From Dyadobacter sp. 676 (lineage in GTDB: Bacteria > Bacteroidota > Bacteroidia > Cytophagales > Spirosomataceae), in the NCBI RefSeq assembly GCF_040448675.1, contig NZ_CP159289.1, forward strand, positions 2,666,001-2,730,000: DNA of 64,000 nucleotides. Reading direction: 5' to 3'. The notes under the pieces were generated by a model that saw only the letters and a program-made list of their open reading frames with translations, did no database searches and was not told the origin of the DNA. Positions 53,756 to 64,000 of the stretch are shown here, piece after piece (position 1 is the stretch's first letter; the number at the start of each line of letters is the position of its first letter). Both the position numbers and the translations under genes were made by a program.

Positions 53756-55099
53756 ATGTTTAAAAAGATACTCATTGCTAACCGGGGCGAAATCGCCCTG
53801 CGTGTAATCAGGACCTGTCGTGAAATGGGCATCAAAACTGTCGCGGTATACTCGACAGCCGATCGCGACAGTCTTCACGTACGGTTTGCCGACGAGGCCG
53901 TTTGTATTGGCCCTCCGCCCAGCAGGCAATCGTACTTGAGCATCCAGAATATCATTTCGGCAGCGGAAGTAACCGGCGCGGACGCGATCCACCCGGGCTA
54001 TGGTTTCTTGTCCGAAAACGCCGAATTCTCACAAATCTGCGCCGATTACGGCATCAAATTTATCGGGGCCACAGCCGCGCAAATCAATGCGATGGGCGAC
54101 AAGGCCACCGCCAAAGCGACGATGATTGCCGCAGGCGTACCGGTCGTTCCCGGTTCGGAAGGCCTTCTCGAATCTGTGGAGCAAGGCAAGGAGCTGGCCG
54201 AGGGAATCGGTTATCCGGTTATTATCAAGGCGACCGCCGGCGGCGGCGGCCGTGGAATGCGGATTATCAACAAGCCCGAAGAATTCGAAAAAGCCTGGAC
54301 AGACGCCCGCACAGAATCTGCCGCGGCATTCGGTAACGACGGTTTGTACCTCGAAAAATTCGTGGAAGAGCCACGCCACATCGAAATCCAGATCATCGGC
54401 GACCAATTTGGTAAAGTGTGCCACCTTTCGGAGCGCGACTGCTCGATCCAGCGCCGTCACCAGAAACTGGTAGAAGAAACACCATCCCCGATCATTACAC
54501 CTGAATTGCGTGAGAAAATGGGTGCTGCGGCTATCAAAGGCGCGCAGGCGATCGGCTACGAGGGTGCGGGTACCATCGAATTCCTTGTGGACAAGCACGG
54601 TGAATTCTACTTTATGGAAATGAACACGCGTATCCAGGTAGAACACCCGATCACCGAAGAAGTTACTGATTTTGACCTCATTAAGGAGCAAATCAAAGTA
54701 GCGGCTGGCGAACCAATCTCCGGAAAAAACTACACGCCGAAGCTCTATGCTATGGAATGCCGCATTAACGCGGAAGACCCCGCAAACGGTTTCCGTCCGG
54801 CTCCCGGCAAAATCACCAACCTGCATTTCCCGGGCGGTCATGGCGTACGCATCGACAGCCACGTTTACAGCGGCTACACCATCCCGCCAAACTACGACTC
54901 GATGATTGCGAAGGTGATCGTCAGCGGCCAGTCACGCGAGGAAGTACTCACGCGCATGAAGCGTGCATTGCAGGAGTTTGTGATTGAAGGGATTAAAACT
55001 ACGATCCCGTTCCATATTAAGCTGATGGATGATCCCGGGTTTAAATCGGGTAATTTCACTACGAAATATCTGGAATCGTTTGATTTTAGTGTTTTGTAA
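53756..55099 (+). CDS. accC: Biotin carboxylase subunit of acetyl-CoA carboxylase
   Basis: This 447-residue ATP-grasp enzyme carboxylates biotin on AccB using bicarbonate and ATP. Visible motifs are [35 protein letters not shown], the glycine-rich lid [28 protein letters not shown] and [20 protein letters not shown]. It is full length and the last gene of the cluster. A REP-like palindrome and a strong terminator follow. Confidence 0.97.
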   Translation: MFKKILIANRGEIALRVIRTCREMGIKTVAVYSTADRDSLHVRFADEAVCIGPPPSRQSYLSIQNIISAAEVTGADAIHPGYGFLSENAEFSQICADYGIKFIGATAAQINAMGDKATAKATMIAAGVPVVPGSEGLLESVEQGKELAEGIGYPVIIKATAGGGGRGMRIINKPEEFEKAWTDARTESAAAFGNDGLYLEKFVEEPRHIEIQIIGDQFGKVCHLSERDCSIQRRHQKLVEETPSPIITPELREKMGAAAIKGAQAIGYEGAGTIEFLVDKHGEFYFMEMNTRIQVEHPITEEVTDFDLIKEQIKVAAGEPISGKNYTPKLYAMECRINAEDPANGFRPAPGKITNLHFPGGHGVRIDSHVYSGYTIPPNYDSMIAKVIVSGQSREEVLTRMKRALQEFVIEGIKTTIPFHIKLMDDPGFKSGNFTTKYLESFDFSVL

Positions 55100-55100
55100 C

Positions 55101-55120
55101 CCGTTCTCTGAAGAGAACGG
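55101..55120. repeat. REP-like palindrome after accC
   Basis: CCGTTCTCT-GA-AGAGAACGG, one base after the accC stop codon region. It has the same 20-bp format as the palindromes at 11.7 and 50 kb. Confidence 0.55.
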
Positions 55121-55128
55121 TAATAGAT

Positions 55129-55167
55129 ATCAAAACGGCCGACAGATTTACTGTCGGCCGTTTTGAT
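55129..55167. terminator. Bidirectional Rho-independent terminator
   Basis: ATCAAAACGGCCGACAG (55129-55145) pairs perfectly with CTGTCGGCCGTTTTGAT (55151-55167) around ATTTA. It separates accC from the convergent DUF5618 gene. Confidence 0.9.
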
Positions 55168-55189
55168 TGCCTAGTAGTAGTTGTTGTCG

Positions 55190-55561
55190 CTAAGCGACCA
55201 ATGCGAGCATTTTTTGTGTGGCATCCATCCCGACTTTGATGGTCTTAACCGACGGGGTGCCGTGGTAATAGCCTGCCAGATTTAAAGTGTCATACGCTTC
55301 GTTCAAGTAGGCAAGCAGCGTCTTATTGTACTTGCGAATGCGAATCCGGTATTCGTCAATGCTTTGCGGCTTCGTGAATTTCGCTCCTTCCTTCTTTCTC
55401 AAATATTCATCCGCAATCATTAACGCAGCGTTATAAGCCGTCCCAGACGCCATTTGAACATATTTAATGTCCTTGTACTCCTGCCCCTCTTTGTGAGCCT
55501 TCGTACTCAAAATCTCCCGCGCATTATCGAGATAGCGTGTGATTTCCTGATAGTGGTTCAT
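55190..55561 (-). CDS. DUF5618-family protein
   Basis: This 123-residue all-helical protein (YQEITRYLDNAREILSTKAH, KYVQMASGTAYNAALMIADE, YLNEAYDTLNLAGYYHGTPS) resembles DUF5618, a family I associate with Bacteroidota. The helix pattern is somewhat HEPN-like, but no R-x4-6-H motif is present. It has no signal peptide. It lies next to the HigBA pair on the same strand and could be part of that operon, 36 bp after higA. Its function is unknown. Confidence 0.65.
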   Translation of the reverse strand: MNHYQEITRYLDNAREILSTKAHKEGQEYKDIKYVQMASGTAYNAALMIADEYLRKKEGAKFTKPQSIDEYRIRIRKYNKTLLAYLNEAYDTLNLAGYYHGTPSVKTIKVGMDATQKMLALVA

Positions 55562-55597
55562 ATGTAAAGTGTGGTTAATGTGACTACAATTCCCTAG

Positions 55598-56038
55598 TTA
55601 TGAAAGCACGGTTTCCTGCGCTACCGCATCCTCCTCTTCCTCCATCATTCTTTCACCCTCCAAGCGGTAGGGGCGGTTGAATGCCTCCTGCCTCATCGCA
55701 AAACGCGCAGCCAGCTTGCGGATAACATCTTTGGACATTCCTTTTTTGTAGTTAAGAATTTCAGACACATATCCTTTACTGACATTCAGCAGTTCGGCAA
55801 TGTCCTTGGCTTTCATCTTATGATCCTTCATGAGTGATTTGAGTAACTCAACGGGATCAAACTCGTCCTGGAAAATGCTATGCTCCGCATCGTAATGCTC
55901 GATCAGGACCATCAGGAGTTCTGCTTCGTCCTGATATTTTCCTTCGGATTCTCCGGAATCATCCAGTCTTTCAAGTTCACGACAATATTCAAAATACTGT
56001 TCTTTGGTCTTAATCACCTTATATTTCAGCTCTCCCAT
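55598..56038 (-). CDS. higA: HigA-type XRE antitoxin
   Basis: This 146-residue protein begins MGELKYKVIKTKEQYFEYCR and has a helical N-terminal half (DEAELLMVLIEHYDAEHS) followed by an XRE HTH: MKAKDIAELLNVSKGYVSEI and LNYKKGMSKDVIRKLAARF. This N-helical plus HTH layout is that of HigA antitoxins paired with HigB of PF09907 type. The ATG at 56038 is favoured over one at 56098 because it lies 1 bp after the ancestral higB stop. The protein is intact although its toxin gene is broken. It may still regulate its own promoter or others. Confidence 0.85.
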   Translation of the reverse strand: MGELKYKVIKTKEQYFEYCRELERLDDSGESEGKYQDEAELLMVLIEHYDAEHSIFQDEFDPVELLKSLMKDHKMKAKDIAELLNVSKGYVSEILNYKKGMSKDVIRKLAARFAMRQEAFNRPYRLEGERMMEEEEDAVAQETVLS

Positions 56039-56039
56039 A

Positions 56040-56371
56040 CTAGAATTGATTAACGGAATACTGCAGTCCGCGCTTACATAAATGTGTGTATTCAGCATGC
56101 ATGCCTATCCAACTCACATATAAGCGCACAAAGCTTTTTCCAAATACATATTTACAAATCATACGATAGTTGTTCCCACCATATCAAATACTACCCGAGG
56201 GCATCCGTTACCAAGGAAATCGACTGTCGGAAAATTTTCCCGGATATCCCCGGGCGATCGCCAGTTGGCACCTTTTAACTTTCTCTGCCATTCGTCAAAC
56301 GAAGACGCACTTCTCGCATGGTCCCGAACAAATCCGTCAATGCTCTCTTTTCTAATCAGATGTACTTTCAT
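56040..56371 (-). pseudogene. higB: HigB-type mRNA interferase gene, frameshifted
   Basis: The frame opens MKVHLIRKESIDGFVRDHAR with SFDEWQRKLKGANWRSPGDI and LGNGCPRVVFDMVG, a good PF09907 HigB. Then it stops early after 70 residues. Adding one base at the G run (56175-56177 on the plus strand) gives NNYRMICKYVFGKSFVRLYV followed by GMHAEYTHL, the typical HigB C-terminus that carries the RNase residues. It ends 1 bp before higA, total about 110 residues. As written, the product lacks its catalytic end. No long homopolymer is involved, so genuine inactivation is likely. Confidence 0.8.
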
Positions 56372-56450
56372 TAAAGTGTGTGAATATAAGAAAAGTTCTC
56401 TTTACGAGAACTTTTCAATGAACAATAATTTTAAACACCGGACGCTGCAT

Positions 56451-57758
56451 TTAAACAACCTGCGGCAGCGCATAAGGCGAGCGATATTTCCTCGTCAGCA
56501 GCTTGTTAGCCTCATCATCCCCCACAAATTTTTCTGTCTTGTTATCAAAAGTAAGCGCACGGCCGACGCGGTAGGCGATATTGCCCAAATGTGCCAGACC
56601 GGACGATAAATGCGCCGTTTCCACCGGACCGTTGAGCAGCTTTGGATCTTTGGCAACCACGGCGTCGATGAAGTTCTTATAATGGTCACCGCCCGCTTTT
56701 CGGGAGGGGCCGGGTTTCTTCTCTTTGCCGAGGAAAGTCTCATAGTAGTCGTACCCTTTCACGACCATATAGCCTTCCGAGCCATAGAAGATATTTCCAA
56801 TGCCTACGCCGCCTTCGTCGTTCGTCATCCAGGGCCGTACTTCGAACTCGATCAGCTTCTTTTCTTTAGTATACACAAATGAAGAGCTCAGCACTTCCGG
56901 GGTTTCCTTGGCGTCGTTCCATAGGAATTTTCCGCCCGAGGACGTGATCTTGTCGGGGAAGCTTTCGAGGCCGAGGCCCCACATACACATATCCGTTTCG
57001 TGGATACCCTGGTTGCCGATGTCGCCGTTGCCATAGTTCCAGTGCCAATGCCAGTCGTAATGCACGTAATTACGCGAGAATGGCTTCATTTCGGCCGGGC
57101 CTGTCCAGAGATCGTAATTCAAACCCGCAGGAACGGGTTCGGTGCCCTTATCGCCGATGTCGGGGCGCCATTTGTAGACCAGGCCTCGGGCCATGTAAAC
57201 GTTTCCGATCAGTCCGTCGCGAAGGTGCTTCACCGCCTCTTTCAATGCCTCCGAGCTGCGGAGCTGCACGCCGTGCTGCACTACTCTTTTGTATTTGTGA
57301 GCGGCCTCCACGAGCTTCCGGCCTTCGTGGAGGTTATGCGACCCGGGCTTTTCGACATACACGTCCTTGCCTGCCTGACAGGCCCAGATTGCCGCCAGCG
57401 CGTGCCAGTGATTGGGCGTCGCGATGCTTACGGCGTCGATGGTTTTGTCTTCATAAACCTTACGGAGATCATTCTCGGTTTTGACCTTCTTGCCCGTCTT
57501 CTGCTCGAATTCCTGCGCACGTTTCTGCAGAATGTTGTTATCGGGGTCGCACAGCGTGGCTACTTCCACATTGCTCAGGGCATTGAAGCCCGAAATATGG
57601 CTCTGCCCGCGCCCGTTCACGCCCAGCACGGCTACGCGCACACGGTCGTTCGCGCCGAATGCGCTCGCGGGGATGATCGCAGGAATGGAGAGCGCTACCG
57701 CAACTCCCGTCGTGTTTTTAATAAAGCTTCTTCTCGATACTTCGGCTGGTTTGTCCAT
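56451..57758 (-). CDS. Gfo/Idh/MocA-family oxidoreductase, Tat-exported
   Basis: This 435-residue NAD(P)-binding protein has a twin-arginine signal (VSRRSFIKNTTGVAVALSIP) and Rossmann motif VRVAVLGVNGRGQSHI. VYVEKPGSHNLHEGRKLVEA contains the EKP motif, and the GFO C-terminal part has HWHWNYGNGDIGNQGIHETD. Export with a Tat signal suggests a periplasmic enzyme that binds its cofactor before transport. The family acts on sugars or, in this secreted group, on glycoside bonds by an oxidative route. The ATG at 57758 starts the Tat signal. The Nramp-like gene lies 134 bp upstream on the same strand. Confidence 0.88.
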   Translation of the reverse strand: MDKPAEVSRRSFIKNTTGVAVALSIPAIIPASAFGANDRVRVAVLGVNGRGQSHISGFNALSNVEVATLCDPDNNILQKRAQEFEQKTGKKVKTENDLRKVYEDKTIDAVSIATPNHWHALAAIWACQAGKDVYVEKPGSHNLHEGRKLVEAAHKYKRVVQHGVQLRSSEALKEAVKHLRDGLIGNVYMARGLVYKWRPDIGDKGTEPVPAGLNYDLWTGPAEMKPFSRNYVHYDWHWHWNYGNGDIGNQGIHETDMCMWGLGLESFPDKITSSGGKFLWNDAKETPEVLSSSFVYTKEKKLIEFEVRPWMTNDEGGVGIGNIFYGSEGYMVVKGYDYYETFLGKEKKPGPSRKAGGDHYKNFIDAVVAKDPKLLNGPVETAHLSSGLAHLGNIAYRVGRALTFDNKTEKFVGDDEANKLLTRKYRSPYALPQVV

Positions 57759-57892
57759 ATGAAAGAATTTAGGATTTCGGAATGAATGCATTTTGCCTGA
57801 CCGGCAATCAGTTAGACGAGGATCGGAAGTAACTCCCCTATTCGTTCGCTATCAAAAAGTACTACTCATTTAAAATTAAGTACTATTCTTTC

Positions 57893-59215
57893 CTAAATAA
57901 TTTGAACAATCCCATACCCGCTCACAAACAGGATCGACAGCACGCTTATCCAGAAAAATACGTCATATAGGGTCGAAGGTTTCAAAGCAGCCGGTAAGTT
58001 GCGGTAACGGAATACCAGCGACACGTACACCACCAGCAACAACAGCACCGACGTGGCAATGCCGCCCAGTATGACCATCATCACCGGCGCCTGGAAAAAA
58101 AGAAACAGAAGGCACCAGACGATGGGAAGAACCCACGACATAATGCCGATGCTCCGCTTTTGTTCCTGTTCGGAGCCGAACTTCATCCAGCCAAGCTGCC
58201 CGAATGCATCGCCCCAAACCCTCGCCCAACTGGCGGTAGCTGTGAATAATGTAGAATAAAGCACAAAGAATGCGCCGATCAGAAATATATTTTTTGCCCA
58301 AGGGCCCAGCGTTTCCGTGAAAATGCGGGAAAGAACGTCGATCATCTGATAGCCTTCCGGTACGGCACCACCGGTATGCAACACGGCAGCTCCCAGAAGG
58401 TAAAATGCCGCCGTCACAATAGTATACACGATCATAGACAGCACCGCATCGAGGTACATCACCCGGAACCAGCCTTTCGCCCGCTCGGACCATTCTTTCG
58501 AGCCGTCGTTCGGACCGGTGTAGGCGGCGTAACCTTTTTCGATGCACCAGTAATTGTAGTACATGATCTCGTCGCCTCCGACACCCGTTATACCGAATGC
58601 CCCGAAGGCCGTTGCGACCAATGCGGTGGGCAGCGAAAATTGCAGGCCGCTTTCAAACTGTGCCCACCGGATGGCGTACGGCGTCCACTGGAGGGATATA
58701 ACCGATATTAAAATGACGGCCGTGAAAAGTACGATCATCACCAGCGAGCCTTTCTCGACCGGACCGTAGTTGCCCTTATACACCCAAAAAGATGTGATCA
58801 ACACAGAAATGATCGCCCAGAAATTGACGGAAACGAGCGGGAACGCCATATGCAGCACAATGGCAACACCTCCCACAATGCCGCCCACTTGCAGCAATTT
58901 TAACCCCTGCAACGAAAGCCAGAGCCAGATACTCCAGTGTGCCTTCCCAAACCTGGGCCCGGGCAGGTTGTTGAAGTTATGCATGATGAATGTGCCGGTA
59001 TAGATCGCATTCTTGCCGAATTCCAACTGTAACGCGACCTTGACAAGGCAACTAAGAATGATCAGCCAGAACATCACGAATCCGGCTTTAGCGCCTAATG
59101 CGGTAGTGGCGATGAGTTCTCCGGAACCTACGATGGCTGCAGAGAGTATAAAACCGGGACCGAGGTATTTGAGCCTGCCCAGGAAGGAGGTAGGCGGGGT
59201 TAGGATTTTGGACAT
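57893..59215 (-). CDS. Nramp-family transporter with divergent metal-site motifs
   Basis: This 440-residue membrane protein has about 11 helices and the LeuT-like layout of the Nramp family. At the TM1 metal-binding loop it has GSGELIATTAL (Gly30-Glu33) where DPGN is standard. The TM6 MPH motif is replaced by the GAFGITGVGGDEIM region. Both key sites are therefore non-canonical, so transport of Mn2+ or Fe2+ should not be assumed; Mg2+ or a non-metal solute is possible. It precedes the Gfo/Idh/MocA gene on the same strand. A role in sugar use is suggested only by that. Confidence 0.8.
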   Translation of the reverse strand: MSKILTPPTSFLGRLKYLGPGFILSAAIVGSGELIATTALGAKAGFVMFWLIILSCLVKVALQLEFGKNAIYTGTFIMHNFNNLPGPRFGKAHWSIWLWLSLQGLKLLQVGGIVGGVAIVLHMAFPLVSVNFWAIISVLITSFWVYKGNYGPVEKGSLVMIVLFTAVILISVISLQWTPYAIRWAQFESGLQFSLPTALVATAFGAFGITGVGGDEIMYYNYWCIEKGYAAYTGPNDGSKEWSERAKGWFRVMYLDAVLSMIVYTIVTAAFYLLGAAVLHTGGAVPEGYQMIDVLSRIFTETLGPWAKNIFLIGAFFVLYSTLFTATASWARVWGDAFGQLGWMKFGSEQEQKRSIGIMSWVLPIVWCLLFLFFQAPVMMVILGGIATSVLLLLVVYVSLVFRYRNLPAALKPSTLYDVFFWISVLSILFVSGYGIVQII

Positions 59216-59283
59216 AAAGGGAATTTTATATCCAAAAGATAAGAGGCGGTACTATTTAATGCCACCGCAGCGGCGGCGGACTG

Positions 59284-59333
59284 CGAAGGCACGAATGTTA
59301 CACGAAGGTTATCCGCGCTCCTTCGTGCCTTCG
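59284..59333. repeat. 12-bp inverted repeat between the Nramp-like gene and the conserved unknown
   Basis: CGAAGGCACGAA (59284-59295) and TTCGTGCCTTCG (59322-59333) are exact complements around 26 bases. It follows the stop of the gene at 59351-60811 and may act as a 3' end structure. Confidence 0.5.
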
Positions 59334-59350
59334 TAGCTTTTTAAATGCTA

Positions 59351-60811
59351 TTACAAATTCCCCACAGCCTGGTGAATCTGCTTCACCGTATCGACATAAT
59401 TACTCTCGGTGGGCAACCCGAACAGCGCTTTCTCCTTAATAATCTGAGCCACATTCTCCGGTACGAGCTTCTCCCAGCCCGGCTCGCCGCGCTTGATCAT
59501 TTCCAGCACCGAGTCGGTGGTAATGTGCATGTGCTCGATGTTGTAGTTCTTGATATCCTCGATCTTGTCGTTCACAATCAGATATTGGAACAACGGCCGC
59601 AAATGATCCGGCACACGGAAGTTTTCGCAGCTGTAAACGGAGCCGTCCGGCTGCAACGTCGGGTAAATGTAAAGCTTCACCTTCCGGCTGAACAGCGTCG
59701 CGAAAGATTCGAGGATCCCGCCGGGCAAGAACTGGTAATGCTTTTCTTCGAAAATGTCCTGCAAATTGGGACTACCGAGCAGCAGGCCGGATTTCAGCTT
59801 CGTCAATCGCGACAAATAGGCCACCAGACGATAGTATTCGTGGTGGTTGGAAATCATCACCATATGCCCGAGCGAACAGAGAATATCCACCCTGTCGAGG
59901 AAATCCTTTTCGTCGATATCGCGATCGCCTGCTTTGAGGTTATGTAATGTCAGCTCCGAAATGAGTACCACTTTGGATTCATCCACATCTTCCTCCGCCA
60001 GAAACTGGCGCTGGCCGTTGCTGATCAGGTCGATATGCACATTCGTGATCGGGCGCAAGCGGCCGCGCATCATCAGGATGTGTTTTTTATACAATGCTTC
60101 CGAAGGTTGCAGAACACCGCCGTCGCTACCAAATAGCGCAGCATCGGTGAAGCCATTCTTCACCAGCCGCAGGCTCATCAAACGGTTATCAACTTTCGCG
60201 AAATCCGGCCCGCTGAAACGGACCATATCGATCTCGATTCGGTCGGTCGTCAGATCGTCCATAAGTGACATCAGCAGGATTTCGGGCGATTTATAGTAGT
60301 AATAGCAACCGTAAATCAGGTTCACGCCGATAATCCCCAAAGCCTGTTGTTGCAGGATATTCTCGTCGTCGCGCATCCGCACGTGGATCACGACGTAGTT
60401 CGTCGGCCCCATGGGCGTGAGCTGGAATTGCAGACCGATCCAGCCGTGCGACTCGTTTGTTTTCTGGAAATTGAGGGCCACTACCGTGTTGGCAAAAGCA
60501 AAGAATGTGCTATCGACACCGCGTTTTTCCGAAAGCCGCTTTTCCACGAGGTTATATTCCCGGTTGAGCATTTTCATCAGGCGCGATTCCACCACATATC
60601 GCCCGCCTTCCTCTGTCCCGTATATCGCGTCGCTGAACGTCATGTCGTAGGCCGACATCGTTTTAGCGATGGTTCCCGATGCGCCGCCGGCTTTGAAAAA
60701 GTAAGCCGCCGTTTCCTGACCCGCCCCGATTTCCGCGAACGATCCGTAGATCCGGCGGTCGAGGTTGATCCTTAATGCTTTTTGTTTTGTACCAAGGTTC
60801 TTTTCGTACAT
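59351..60811 (-). CDS. Large conserved protein of unknown function
   Basis: This 486-residue soluble protein begins MYEKNLGTKQKALRINLDRR and continues IYGSFAEIGAGQETAAYFFK and AGGASGTIAKTMSAYDMTFS. It then has alternating alpha/beta sequence with DDENILQQQALGIIGVNLIY and LHNLKAGDRDIDEKDFLDRV. I recall near relatives in many Bacteroidota that carry misleading names such as TonB-dependent receptor or nicotinate-nucleotide adenylyltransferase. Neither fits: there is no barrel or plug, and no HxGH motif. There is no signal peptide. The strong N-terminal conservation suggests a housekeeping role. It is convergent with nothing and divergent from the GGCT gene. Confidence 0.75.
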   Translation of the reverse strand: MYEKNLGTKQKALRINLDRRIYGSFAEIGAGQETAAYFFKAGGASGTIAKTMSAYDMTFSDAIYGTEEGGRYVVESRLMKMLNREYNLVEKRLSEKRGVDSTFFAFANTVVALNFQKTNESHGWIGLQFQLTPMGPTNYVVIHVRMRDDENILQQQALGIIGVNLIYGCYYYYKSPEILLMSLMDDLTTDRIEIDMVRFSGPDFAKVDNRLMSLRLVKNGFTDAALFGSDGGVLQPSEALYKKHILMMRGRLRPITNVHIDLISNGQRQFLAEEDVDESKVVLISELTLHNLKAGDRDIDEKDFLDRVDILCSLGHMVMISNHHEYYRLVAYLSRLTKLKSGLLLGSPNLQDIFEEKHYQFLPGGILESFATLFSRKVKLYIYPTLQPDGSVYSCENFRVPDHLRPLFQYLIVNDKIEDIKNYNIEHMHITTDSVLEMIKRGEPGWEKLVPENVAQIIKEKALFGLPTESNYVDTVKQIHQAVGNL

Positions 60812-60904
60812 AACGGTATATTAGTATAATGAAGAAGCTTACATGTAAATATAAGAAAAATACAGTTCTGCATTAAGCGGAATTTCCGATCTTCTCACAG
60901 CAGA

Positions 60905-61303
60905 ATGGAAAAGTTATATAATTTATTCACTTACGGCACTTTGATGCAGGGTTATGACAATCCGTACGCCCGGAAGCTCCGGTTGTCTTCAAGCTATATA
61001 GGAAAAGGGTATTTTAATGGAAAATTGTTTCGTGTGGAATGGTACCCGGGCGCGCTTTACGAGCCCGACGCACCTGCGCATGTACACGGGGAAATTTACC
61101 AGCTGCATTCGCTAGAAATACTGAAAGAACTCGATGAGTATGAGGATGTTCTGGAAGATGAAGCGGCGGGCTTGTATGTCAGGAAGGTAGTGCCCGTCAG
61201 GGACGGTCAGGGGGTAGTCAGGGATTGCTGGGTGTATTTGTACAATCAGCCGGTTTCGGATTTGCCTTTAATTGATGACGGTTACTTTAAAATTAGGCCC
61301 TGA
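60905..61303 (+). CDS. Gamma-glutamylcyclotransferase-like (GGCT/AIG2) protein
   Basis: This 132-residue protein has the family opening LFTYGTLMQGYDN (Tyr10 to Leu13) and the LDEYED segment with the likely catalytic Glu79. GEIYQLHSLEILKELDEYED lies between them. It probably forms 5-oxoproline from gamma-glutamyl compounds or acts on a related amide. The gene's 3' end overlaps coaX by 11 bases, in convergent orientation, with no terminator between. Confidence 0.85.
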   Translation: MEKLYNLFTYGTLMQGYDNPYARKLRLSSSYIGKGYFNGKLFRVEWYPGALYEPDAPAHVHGEIYQLHSLEILKELDEYEDVLEDEAAGLYVRKVVPVRDGQGVVRDCWVYLYNQPVSDLPLIDDGYFKIRP

Positions 61304-62060
61304 GGCTTTCGCCGATAATGCGCAGGCCGTCCAATGTCAGCTTCCGGTCGATTTCGGTAAATTCATCGCGCAGGGTCTCGATAATAGACGACAACCCGCC
61401 CGTCGCGACGGCCATGCATTCGCCGCCCAGCTCTGTGCGGATGCGGCTTAGCAGCGATTTTACAAGTCCTTCATAACCCAGTAAAATGCCCGCCTGAATG
61501 GCCTCGACGGTGTTCTTGCCAATGGCTGACGGCGGCAGTTGCAGCGGCACCTCGGGCAGCTGCGCGGTATTGGCGAACAACGCCTTTACCGCCGTTACCA
61601 AACCCGGCAATATGGCCACACCCAGTATTTTGTTGTCTTTGGAAACAGTGGTGAATGTCAATGCGGTACCGAAATCGACAACCACGCAATTCTCTTTGTA
61701 CCGGGTTGAAACCGCAACGGCATTGGCGATCAGGTCGGCGCCGATTTCGTGCGGGTGATCGATCGCGATGGACAATGCGGGGTAAATATCCGGCCCCACC
61801 ACGATCACATCTTCACCGAACAGCGAACGGAGCATTCGCAGGATGACGGGCGTCAACGCCGGTACCACGCTGCTCAACACGACCGTTTCCACATCCCCGA
61901 ACCACAGGCCCGCTTCCAGGAAATGCAACCGCAGCTTCGACTCATAGTGCGCCTCGTTCTCCTGAACCAGCGAACGCATCCGCCAGACGTGCTCCCAGTT
62001 ACCGGAATCGTAAAGCCCGAAAACAGTGTCGGTATTGCCAAGGTCGACGGCTAACAGCAT
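61293..62060 (-). CDS. coaX: Type III pantothenate kinase
   Basis: This 255-residue ASKHA-fold enzyme phosphorylates pantothenate, the first step of CoA synthesis. Motifs are MLLAVDLGNTDTVFGLYDSG, VGPDIYPALSIAIDHPHEIG followed by ADLIANAVA, and VVDFGTALTFTTV. GLVTAVKALFANTAQLPEVP is also typical. The first motif has an Asp in DLGNT as expected. It is intact and full length. Its stop overlaps the GGCT-like gene. Confidence 0.93.
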   Translation of the reverse strand: MLLAVDLGNTDTVFGLYDSGNWEHVWRMRSLVQENEAHYESKLRLHFLEAGLWFGDVETVVLSSVVPALTPVILRMLRSLFGEDVIVVGPDIYPALSIAIDHPHEIGADLIANAVAVSTRYKENCVVVDFGTALTFTTVSKDNKILGVAILPGLVTAVKALFANTAQLPEVPLQLPPSAIGKNTVEAIQAGILLGYEGLVKSLLSRIRTELGGECMAVATGGLSSIIETLRDEFTEIDRKLTLDGLRIIGESLRA

Positions 62061-62170
62061 AGCAGAGAATTTACATGTAGGGGCAAATTAAAGGCATTCT
62101 TCAAATAAAACTTCATGGTACCCCCGTTTTCCGTCCGTTTCTTTTTGATTATCCCTAATTTTAACCCTGA

Positions 62171-64000
<1,830 letters not shown>

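Noticed and set aside
55190..55561. HEPN toxin
   Set aside because: It is helical like HEPN proteins but lacks the R-x4-6-H motif.

Overview
The window looks like a chromosome segment of a Bacteroidota bacterium of the order Cytophagales, most like Dyadobacter or a close relative. The evidence is the SusC/SusD pair, a type IX secretion C-terminal signal, several promoters of the TAnnTTTG type, little reliance on Shine-Dalgarno sites, a base composition near 50% G+C, and protein families typical of that group. No rRNA, tRNA or CRISPR array was seen. The identification rests on family recognition by eye, not on a database search.

Layout. 1-5.3 kb: the end of a pectin-lyase-fold protein, a PadR regulator with its MacB/FtsX-like permease, an SGNH lipoprotein and a small membrane protein. 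5.3-14.3 kb: a second FtsX-like permease, a secreted sugar dehydrogenase, purM, an NlpC/P60 hydrolase, a RAYT transposase with REP-like hairpins, argH and a redoxin. 14.4-25.7 kb: a five-gene minus-strand operon running haem/copper protein, FG-GAP/UnbV protein, vanadium-haloperoxidase-like enzyme, SusC, SusD. 25.9-29 kb: argB and dsbD. 29-36.4 kb: an accessory stretch with an MntA/HepT module, a glutaminase-like enzyme, a toxin-antitoxin-like unit with a broken toxin, a DUF4143 ATPase whose start lies in a perfect inverted repeat, a broken trypsin-like protease, a candidate structured RNA and a large REP hairpin. 36.5-42.6 kb: a MarR-controlled RND efflux operon. 42.8-48.6 kb: M48 and M61 peptidases, an acyltransferase, a TIGR01777 oxidoreductase and an outer-membrane protein. 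48.7-55.1 kb: a NeuD-type acetyltransferase and the lipid cluster yceD-rpmF-plsX-fabH-efp-accB-accC. 55.2-64 kb: DUF5618, a HigBA pair with a broken toxin, a Gfo/Idh/MocA oxidoreductase, a divergent Nramp transporter, a large conserved unknown, a GGCT-like protein, coaX and the start of a GH2 beta-galactosidase.

Two classes of broken reading frame stand out. Five genes (the PadR-linked permease, susD, the haloperoxidase, the outer-membrane protein and plsX) each carry exactly one extra base in a run of seven or eight G or C. The coding runs of six that I found are all in frame. This looks like a sequence-level artefact or recent slippage. Three accessory genes (two toxins and a protease) are broken by single-base changes outside long homopolymers, which looks more like true decay, and both antitoxins remain intact.

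The most distinctive items are the SusCD/haloperoxidase/FG-GAP/haem-copper operon, the candidate RNA at 35.94-36.02 kb, the 23-bp inverted repeat between the HTH gene and the DUF4143 ATPase, and the paired REP hairpin at 36.3-36.4 kb.
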